Program-made: the position numbers and the translations under genes | Shown here: piece by piece, positions 58,694-64,000 of the stretch | Layout of the letters: every line of letters begins with the position of its first letter | Position numbering within the stretch: the first letter of the stretch is position 1 | Assembly: GCA_034436555.1 (NCBI GenBank) | Contig: DAOTUU010000030.1 | Location: forward strand, 1 to 64,000 | Source: JAFMJV01 sp034436555 | GTDB taxonomy: Bacteria; Chloroflexota; Limnocylindria; Limnocylindrales; CSP1-4 | Direction of reading: 5' to 3' | DNA length: 64,000 nt | Notes under the pieces: model-generated | What the model was told of the DNA's origin: nothing | What the model saw: only the letters and a program-made list of their open reading frames with translations | Databases searched by the model: none

Positions 58694-60133
58694 TCAGCAG
58701 GGCGGCAGCGGAGCGACGCTGGCCGCAGGCGATGCTGCTGGCAGCGGGCTCGTCAGGACCGGGCTCGGAACGGGGCTGGCGTCGCCGCTCGGAGAGGGGC
58801 TCAGCGACGGGGCTGGCGTTGCGCACAGGATCGATGGGGCGACCGTCGGCACAGGCGTGGGCACGGGCGTCGGCTCGGGCGTCGGCACGGGGGTCGGCAC
58901 GGGCGTCGGCTCGGGCGTGGGCACGGGGGTCGGCTCGGGCCTCGGCGACGGCGTCGGCTCGGGCGTGGGCGACGGGGTCGGCGCAGCCGTCGGCTCGGGC
59001 GTGGGCGACGGGGTCGGCGTCGGCACGGGCGTCGGCTCGGGCGTGGGCACGGGGGTCGGCTCGGGCGTGGGCGACGGGGTCGGCTCGGGCGTGGGCGACG
59101 GGGTCGGCGTCGGCACGGGCGTCGGCACTGGGGTCGGCTCGGGCGTGGGCGACGGGGTCGGCTCGGGCGTGGGCGACGGGGTCGGCACAGGCGTCGGCTC
59201 GGGCGTGGGCGACGGGGTCGGCGTCGGCTCGGGCGTGGGCGACGGGGTCGGCACCGGGGTCGGTGTGGGCTCGACCCCCAGCGAGACGATGATGCTCACG
59301 GCCGTGCCCGGCTCGACCGCGGTGCCGGCCTCGGGTGACGACTGGATGACGGCCCCCGCCGGGACCGTCGCGTCGTAACTCTCGGAGCGCTCACCAAGGG
59401 TGAGGCCGGCGCTCTCGATGGCCACGACGGCATCCCCCTCGGCCAGGCCGAGCAGATCCGGGACGGCGATCAACGGGATGGGTGTGGGCGTGGGCTCGGG
59501 CGTCGGTGTGGGCTCGGGCGTCGGCACAGGCGTCGGCACAGGCGTCGGCACAGGCGTCGGCTCGAGCGTCGGCTCGGGCGTCGGCACAGGCGTCGGCTCG
59601 GGCGTGGGCGACGGGGTCGGCGTCGGCACAGGCGTCGGCTCGGGCGTGGGCGACGGCGTCGGCGTGGGGACCGGCGTCGGCTCGGGCGTGGGCGACGGCG
59701 TCGGCGTCGGGACCGGGGTCGGCTCGGGCGTGGGCGACGGCGTCGGCGTCGGGACCGGGGTCGGCTCGGGCGTCGGCACTGCGGTCGGCTCGGGCGTCGG
59801 CACGGGCGTCGGCACAGGCGTCGGCTCGGGCGTGGGCGACGGCGTCGGCGTCGGCTCGGGCGTGGGTACCGGGGTGACGACGGGCGCGACTGTGACGGTG
59901 ACCGTCGGCACGGGGGTCGGCTCGGGCGTCGGGGCCTCTGTCGGCTCGGGAGTCGGGGCCTCTGTCGGCTCGGGCGTCACGACGGGTGCGACCGTCGGCG
60001 TCGCGGTGGCGGGCGGGGGCGTGGCCGGGATCGGTGTCGGTGTGGCGCCTCCGCGTGCGCATGCGGCGACCACCAGGGCAAGGGCAGCCACGATGGCGGC
60101 CGAGCGGCGTGCCCGCACGACGGACTCGATCAC
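58694..60133 (-). CDS. Lipoprotein with two Pro-Thr repeat arms around one PASTA domain
   Basis: This 479-residue protein has a signal peptide ending AALALVVAACARGG (lipobox Cys near 25). A first arm of PTPEPTPVPTP repeats follows, then a single PASTA domain (about 59280-59475 in the DNA) with IAVPDLLGLAEGDAVVAIESAGLTLG and PAGAVIQSSPEAGTAVEPGTAVSIIVS. A second Pro-Thr arm and a short Ala/Ser/Pro end complete it. PASTA domains bind muropeptide in kinases and PBPs; no kinase is fused here. The repeats are made of GGCTCGGGCGT-type words (read on the plus strand) and may vary in length between strains. Confidence 0.85.
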   Translation of the reverse strand: MIESVVRARRSAAIVAALALVVAACARGGATPTPIPATPPPATATPTVAPVVTPEPTEAPTPEPTEAPTPEPTPVPTVTVTVAPVVTPVPTPEPTPTPSPTPEPTPVPTPVPTPEPTAVPTPEPTPVPTPTPSPTPEPTPVPTPTPSPTPEPTPVPTPTPSPTPEPTPVPTPTPSPTPEPTPVPTPEPTLEPTPVPTPVPTPVPTPEPTPTPEPTPTPIPLIAVPDLLGLAEGDAVVAIESAGLTLGERSESYDATVPAGAVIQSSPEAGTAVEPGTAVSIIVSLGVEPTPTPVPTPSPTPEPTPTPSPTPEPTPVPTPSPTPEPTPSPTPEPTPVPTPVPTPTPSPTPEPTPSPTPEPTPVPTPEPTPVPTPTPSPTPEPTAAPTPSPTPEPTPSPRPEPTPVPTPEPTPVPTPVPTPEPTPVPTPVPTVAPSILCATPAPSLSPSPSGDASPVPSPVLTSPLPAASPAASVAPLPPC

Positions 60134-60246
60134 ACGAACCTCCCACTTCCTCCCTGTCCCGAGGGCACGCGACCAGCCAGCCGCGCGCTCACCCGAAATC
60201 GGCCTGAGGGTACCCGCGGGGTCGATGGTGCGTCAATCTCGAGTCG

Positions 60247-60252
60247 CATAAT
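60247..60252 (+). promoter_or_regulatory. -10 box of fdhD
   Basis: CATAAT ends eight bases before the ATG at 60261. Confidence 0.5.
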
Positions 60253-60260
60253 CGCGGCAC

Positions 60261-61124
60261 ATGCCCCCGCACCAACCACCGTTCCCGGTCTCCGCCGCGT
60301 CGCCAGATGCCGACATCGTCACGATCCGTGGCGAGACGGTCGCACGACGCGCGGATCGGCTCACCGGCGAGGAGCCGCTCCAGATCCGGGTCGCCGGTCC
60401 AGGCCAGGACTCGATGGACGTCGCGGTGATGATGCGCACGCCCGGCGAGGAGCGGGAGCTGGCGGCCGGCTTCCTGGTCACGGAGGGCCTGGCGTCGCCA
60501 GCCACCGTCCGCGCTGCCACGTTCACGTTCGCCGACCCAGGCACGCACAGCCAGCCGCATGACGAGCTGCTCGTGCGCCTGCCGCTGGCGTTCGACCCCT
60601 CCGCCATCGCCGCGCGGACCGCGATCGCCAGCGCCAGCTGTGGCATCTGCGGCAAGGCGTCCATCGAGGACGTGGCGAAGCGCAGCGCCACCATCCCCGC
60701 CGGACCGATCGTGGAACGGGCGATGCTCGTGTCGCTCCCCGATCGGATGCGCGCCGCGCAGGCGGTGTTCGAGCGCACGGGCGGCCTCCATGCGACGGCA
60801 TCGTTCACGACAGACGGTGGACTGTCGCGCCTGCACGAGGACGTGGGCCGACACAATGCGCTCGACAAGCTGATCGGCGCTGCGGCGCTCGCGGACGAGC
60901 TGCCGCTTCACGGGCGAGTGGTCCTGGTGAGCGGACGAGTGAGCTTCGAGGTGGTGCAGAAGGCCGCCATCGCCGGTGTCCCGATCCTCGCCGCGATCAG
61001 TGCGCCGACCGACCTGGCGGCGGCCACGGCTCGGCATGTGGGGATGACGCTGGTGGGGTTCCTGCGCGGCGAGGGCTTCAACGTCTACGCCGGCGCGGAG
61101 CGCATCGACCTGGGCCGGGCGTGA
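60261..61124 (+). CDS. fdhD: Formate dehydrogenase accessory sulfurtransferase FdhD
   Basis: This 287-residue protein inserts sulfur into the molybdenum or tungsten cofactor of formate dehydrogenases. The signature SASCGICGK has Cys at 127 and 130. MRTPGEERELAAGFLVTEG precedes it. FERTGGLHATA, HEDVGRHNALDKLIG and VLVSGRVSFEVVQKAAIAGVPILAAISAPT follow in the family order. The N-terminus EPLQIRVAG is typical. No formate dehydrogenase gene is in the window. The gene is divergent from the PASTA lipoprotein and convergent with the oxidoreductase operon. Confidence 0.94.
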   Translation: MPPHQPPFPVSAASPDADIVTIRGETVARRADRLTGEEPLQIRVAGPGQDSMDVAVMMRTPGEERELAAGFLVTEGLASPATVRAATFTFADPGTHSQPHDELLVRLPLAFDPSAIAARTAIASASCGICGKASIEDVAKRSATIPAGPIVERAMLVSLPDRMRAAQAVFERTGGLHATASFTTDGGLSRLHEDVGRHNALDKLIGAAALADELPLHGRVVLVSGRVSFEVVQKAAIAGVPILAAISAPTDLAAATARHVGMTLVGFLRGEGFNVYAGAERIDLGRA

Positions 61125-61131
61125 GGGTCCG

Positions 61132-61683
61132 TCAGTGCGTGTGCGCCCCGATGTGAGCCGCGTCGAGCCCCGCGGAGAAGGCGTCGAGGTTCCCCGCAAG
61201 CAACTCCGGATGCTTCTGCTCCAGCATCGCGCGCAGCGCGTCCCGGGCGACCTGGGCGCTTGCACCGATCGATCCGACGAGCGCCCCGAGCGCGACCACG
61301 CTGGTCAGCCGCTCCGCGCCCGCGTCTCGCGCGAGCGCCGTCGCGCGGACCCGCACCACGCGCACATCCGCCCGGCCCACGTCAGCCTCCACGAGTGAGT
61401 CATTGACGATCACCGTGCCACCGGATGCGACGAGCGGCAGGAACTTCGCCATCGACGGCGGGTTCAACAGCACCGCCGCGTCGAGGCGGTCCACGATGGG
61501 TGACCCGATCGGGCCATCCGAGGTGAGCACCGTGCAGCTTGCGGTGCCACCCCGCATCTCCGGGCCGTAGCTCGGGATCCAGAGCACCTCCATCCCCTGG
61601 GCCAGCGCGCTGCGGGCGAACACCTCGCCTGCGAACAGCAGTCCCTGGCCGCCGAATCCTGCGAAGACGGTCGCGTGCTCCAC
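61132..61683 (-). CDS. 2-oxoacid:ferredoxin oxidoreductase, gamma subunit
   Basis: This 183-residue subunit belongs to the pyruvate/ketoisovalerate oxidoreductase gamma family. FAGFGGQGLLFAGEVFARSALAQGMEVLWIPSYGPEMRGGTASCTVLTSDGPIGSPIVDRLDAAVLLNPPS is the full signature, including the GGQG and EMRGG motifs. It starts with GTG 25 bases after the beta subunit stop, with GGAGG upstream, and is the last gene of the operon. Together with beta and alpha it forms a complex that oxidises 2-oxoacids to acyl-CoA and reduces ferredoxin. No ferredoxin-like delta gene follows it. Confidence 0.93.
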   Translation of the reverse strand: MEHATVFAGFGGQGLLFAGEVFARSALAQGMEVLWIPSYGPEMRGGTASCTVLTSDGPIGSPIVDRLDAAVLLNPPSMAKFLPLVASGGTVIVNDSLVEADVGRADVRVVRVRATALARDAGAERLTSVVALGALVGSIGASAQVARDALRAMLEQKHPELLAGNLDAFSAGLDAAHIGAHTH

Positions 61684-61708
61684 GAGGGGGACCTCCAGTC
61701 GGGCCGGC

Positions 61709-62500
61709 TCAGCGCCGGACCTGTTGATGGTCGGCGAGGACGCCGACCGGGTATTCCGGGATGACCCTCTCGCGGAGCCAGACCATCGATTCGACCGGCG
61801 TCATTCCCCAGCCCACCGGGCAGTTGGACAGGACCTCCACGATCGCGAACCCGCCGCCCTCCAGCTGCGCCTGGCATGCCCGCTTGAGATAGGCGCGGGT
61901 CCTGCCGATGGCCGCGGCATCCACGACCGATCCGCGCGCCGCGAATGACACACCCGGCAGCTGCGCGAGCAGCTCGGTCATGCGCAGCGGGAACCCACTG
62001 AGGCTGCGCTCGCGTCCGCCGGGTGTCGAGCTGGTGCGCTGGCCCAGCAGCGTGGTGGGCGCCATCTGGCCGCCCGTCATGCCATAGATGCCGTTGTTGA
62101 CGAAGACGGCGGTGATGCGTTCTCCGCGTGCGGCGGCGTGGACGATCTCCGCGGTGCCGATGGCGGCCAGGTCGCCATCGCCCTGGTACGTCAGCACGAA
62201 CGCCTCGGGTCGGACGCGCCGGATGCCCGTGGCCACCGCGGGAGCTCGACCGTGCGGCGCCTCCACGAAGTCGATCGCGAGGTCGTCGTACGCGAACACG
62301 GCGCATCCGACCGGGGCGACCGCGATCGTGCGTCGGCCCAGATCCAGCTCCGAAAGCACCTCCGCGATGAGCCGGTGGACGATGCCGTGACCACAGCCGG
62401 GGCAGTAGTGGGTCGATCGGTCGACGAGCAGGCCGGGGCGCTCGAAGATGGTGCGCGCGTCCAGCACGGGCAGGTCGGCGGGCCGGTCGGTCGTGCTCAT
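61709..62500 (-). CDS. 2-oxoacid:ferredoxin oxidoreductase, beta subunit (TPP-binding)
   Basis: This 263-residue subunit binds thiamine diphosphate. YCPGCGHGIVHRLIAEV opens with the CxxCGH motif. APVGCAVFAYD and APHGRAPAVATGIRRVRPEAFVLTYQGDGDLAAIGTAEIVHAAARGERITAVFVNNGIYGMTGGQMAPTT hold the TPP-magnesium site (GDGD and NNxxYGMTGGQ). The ATG overlaps the alpha subunit stop (ATGA). This pattern matches 2-oxoglutarate or 2-ketoisovalerate (KorB/VorA-like) subunits; the exact 2-oxoacid cannot be told by eye. Confidence 0.94.
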   Translation of the reverse strand: MSTTDRPADLPVLDARTIFERPGLLVDRSTHYCPGCGHGIVHRLIAEVLSELDLGRRTIAVAPVGCAVFAYDDLAIDFVEAPHGRAPAVATGIRRVRPEAFVLTYQGDGDLAAIGTAEIVHAAARGERITAVFVNNGIYGMTGGQMAPTTLLGQRTSSTPGGRERSLSGFPLRMTELLAQLPGVSFAARGSVVDAAAIGRTRAYLKRACQAQLEGGGFAIVEVLSNCPVGWGMTPVESMVWLRERVIPEYPVGVLADHQQVRR

Positions 62501-63855
62501 CGAGCGGTCACCCCGGGCCGGTGCGCCAGCGCGAGTGCTCGCCAGGCATCCTCGTCGATGAGACTGAGCGGATCGGGATCGGCGTCCGACTCATCGAGGG
62601 AGACCGCGGCGACCGCAGGCCGCTCGATGAGGCCGGTCGGGTCGGGTCCCCAATCGAGGTCGACATCCTCCGCCGTTGATCGGTCCAGTCGCTCGATGGC
62701 GGAGACCACCTCGCCCGGCGTGGGAACCGCGCCGCCGGTCCGCCCGAAGAAGGTGACGGGGGTGGCTCCCAGGACAGCGAGTTGGACGTCCTCGACCATC
62801 TGGCCCATCGACAGCTCGACCACCAGGAATCCCCGCACGCGCGTCGCGAGGGCGCGCAGCTCCTGGGTCGGGAACGGGAACAGCGTGATCGGACGGAACA
62901 GGCCGACCTTCTTTGCTGCCGCGCGGGCACGGCTCACCGCGGTGCTCGCGATGCGGGCCGCGGTGCCGTAGGCCACCACGACGAGCTCCGCGTCGTCCAG
63001 GTCGGTGCCCGCCCAGCGCACCTCGTGGTCGACCATCTCGCCGATCTTGGCCGCCAGATGACGGATGTGCCGCTCCAGATCCAGGGCGTCCAGGTGGAGC
63101 GACTTCACCACGCGCGGCGGTCGGCCGTCGGCTCCCGTCAGGTTCCAGTCGCACGCGGGACGTGGCGGCAGCCGCCAGGCCTGCTCGACCGGCTCCATCG
63201 CCTGGCCCATGATCCCGTCGGTCAACAGCAGCACCGGGGTCCGGTAGCGCTCGGCCAGCTCGAAGCTGGTGGCGATGAGCTCGATCGCCTCGGGGATGCT
63301 GCCTGGCGCGAGGACCGGCACCCGATAGTCACCGTGACCATGGCCCTTGACCGCCTGGAGGTAGTCCGACTGGCTGGGACCGATGCTGCCCAGGCCGGGC
63401 CCGCCGCGCATCACGTTGATGAGCACCATCGGCAGCTCCTGCGCGGCCATGTAGCTCATCGATTCCGCCATGAGGCTGATGCCCGGGGAGCTGCTGCTGA
63501 CCAGGACGCGGGCTCCCGTGGCGGCGGCTCCGAGCGCCATGGCGATCGCGGCGATCTCCGACTCGGCCTGGACGAACGCCCGACCCTCCTCCGGCATGCG
63601 CCGGGCCATCCACTCGAGCAGCTCCGCCTGGGGCGTGATGGGATAGCCGAAGTAGGCGTCGCAGCCCGCCTGGATGGCCGCCTCGGCCATCGCCTCGTTG
63701 CCCTTCATCAGGTCACGCCCGGCGACGGGATGCGGGAGGCTGGGGATCGTGGTCGGCCGGTGTCGACGACGGACGGCGATCGGGTGGGCCGCGGATCCGG
63801 GCAGGCCTCCGATGCCCACGGCGGTGAGCGGCTCGGGCGCGCTGGCGTGGCTCAT
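62497..63855 (-). CDS. 2-oxoacid:ferredoxin oxidoreductase, alpha subunit
   Basis: This 452-residue subunit has a family start at LMKGNEAMAEAAIQAGCDAYFGYPITPQAELLEWMARRMPEEG, then VSSSSPGISLMAESMSYMAAQELPMVLINVMRGGPGLGSIGPSQSDYLQA. PVLLLTDGIMGQAMEPVEQ and a C-terminal Rossmann-like part (VVVAYGTAARIAS, VGLFRPITLFPFPTQEL) follow. The N-terminal ~48 residues before MKGN are not typical, so ATG 63708 is an alternative start. The ATG at 63855 overlaps the upstream stop by ATGA, which favours it. A 2-ketoisovalerate or 2-oxoglutarate substrate is most likely. Confidence 0.92.
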   Translation of the reverse strand: MSHASAPEPLTAVGIGGLPGSAAHPIAVRRRHRPTTIPSLPHPVAGRDLMKGNEAMAEAAIQAGCDAYFGYPITPQAELLEWMARRMPEEGRAFVQAESEIAAIAMALGAAATGARVLVSSSSPGISLMAESMSYMAAQELPMVLINVMRGGPGLGSIGPSQSDYLQAVKGHGHGDYRVPVLAPGSIPEAIELIATSFELAERYRTPVLLLTDGIMGQAMEPVEQAWRLPPRPACDWNLTGADGRPPRVVKSLHLDALDLERHIRHLAAKIGEMVDHEVRWAGTDLDDAELVVVAYGTAARIASTAVSRARAAAKKVGLFRPITLFPFPTQELRALATRVRGFLVVELSMGQMVEDVQLAVLGATPVTFFGRTGGAVPTPGEVVSAIERLDRSTAEDVDLDWGPDPTGLIERPAVAAVSLDESDADPDPLSLIDEDAWRALALAHRPGVTAR

Positions 63856-64000
63856 CGGGTCGGGTCCTCTTGCAGGCGAGACGGTGCCCGCGTCCGAGAC
63901 GTGGCGGTGAGTCGCGGATGGTCGTGAGCCGGATCGCCGGTGCGCGCTGCCGCGGTGCGGGTGAGGCGCGGCGCGCGGACCGTGAACACCACGTCCGGGC
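63852..64000 (-). CDS. C-terminal end of an upstream gene (cut by window edge)
   Basis: An open frame runs from the window edge to a TGA at 63852-63854 that overlaps the alpha subunit ATG (ATGA). The last 48 codons include DVVFTVRAPRLTRTAAARTG and then a polar Arg/Thr/Pro-rich tail. It would be the first visible part of the oxidoreductase operon and might encode a further subunit or partner. No Fe-S motif is visible in this piece. The coupled junction is the main evidence; the product is unknown. Confidence 0.4.
   Translation of the reverse strand, partial: PDVVFTVRAPRLTRTAAARTGDPAHDHPRLTATSRTRAPSRLQEDPTR

Noticed and set aside
58850..59960. Plus-strand frames rich in Val-Gly-Ser-Gly across the PASTA gene
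   Set aside because: They are the antisense of the Pro-Thr arms; the minus strand has a signal peptide, lipobox and PASTA domain.

Overview
The window is very GC-rich bacterial chromosome (GC judged by eye, not computed). It carries dense short operons joined by ATGA, GTGA or ATGGCTGA overlaps, one tRNA, and no phage, IS or plasmid genes. The mix of genes fits Chloroflexota (Limnocylindria/Ellin6529-like), with a high-GC actinobacterium as the alternative. The genes behind this are two glycine-rich CxxC zinc-ribbon proteins, TadE/TadG pilus-type proteins, a DUF255 protein, a bactofilin, Pro/Thr-rich lipoproteins and a three-subunit 2-oxoacid:ferredoxin oxidoreductase. This placement is inference. 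Many genes have a TANNNT box ending 6-9 nt before the start codon, so leaderless transcription looks common.

1-5.2 kb: the C-terminal part of a P-type cation ATPase, a PPK2 polyphosphate kinase, a class I aminotransferase on the minus strand, then an array of 73-bp repeats and a GC tract before a membrane protein/NUDIX pair. 5.9-13 kb: xylulokinase, a DUF5658-like protein, a polytopic membrane protein coupled to a MarR regulator that has a clear operator palindrome, Tag glycosylase with an HPt-like protein, and a dGTPase. 13-23.5 kb: a CoA-centred set (flavin reductase, alpha/beta hydrolase, enoyl-CoA hydratase, a degenerate hydroxyacyl-CoA dehydrogenase, thiolase) split by a TadE-TadE-TadG operon. 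It ends in a long disordered protein with one membrane anchor.

23.6-39.6 kb: an A-type Fe-S carrier, LON-domain protein, tartrate/D-malate dehydrogenase, proline iminopeptidase, alcohol dehydrogenase/SDR operon, zinc-ribbon protein 1, MFS and DUF4239 proteins, a sulfite-oxidase-like molybdoenzyme, ATP-dependent DNA ligase, a class V aminotransferase homologue that lost its PLP lysine, tRNA-Ile(UAU), a bactofilin and zinc-ribbon protein 2. 40-52.8 kb: an M20 amidohydrolase with a ~400-residue disordered tail, an orphan DNA methyltransferase divergent from a giant LuxR-type regulator with a broken Walker A, a cupredoxin lipoprotein, AlaX, HAD and DMT proteins, and the DUF255 protein.

52.8-64 kb: a secreted protein coupled to a MocA-like nucleotidyltransferase, a DUF2269-like protein, a secreted HEAGH peptidase, and an XRE-type regulator flanked by two identical 187-bp copies of a nested palindromic repeat. 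Then follow a PASTA lipoprotein with Pro-Thr arms, FdhD, and a 2-oxoacid:ferredoxin oxidoreductase operon whose first gene runs off the right edge. The strongest candidates for something undescribed are the repeat-flanked XRE cassette (about 57.43-58.60 kb) and the 73-bp palindrome array (about 4.18-4.55 kb).
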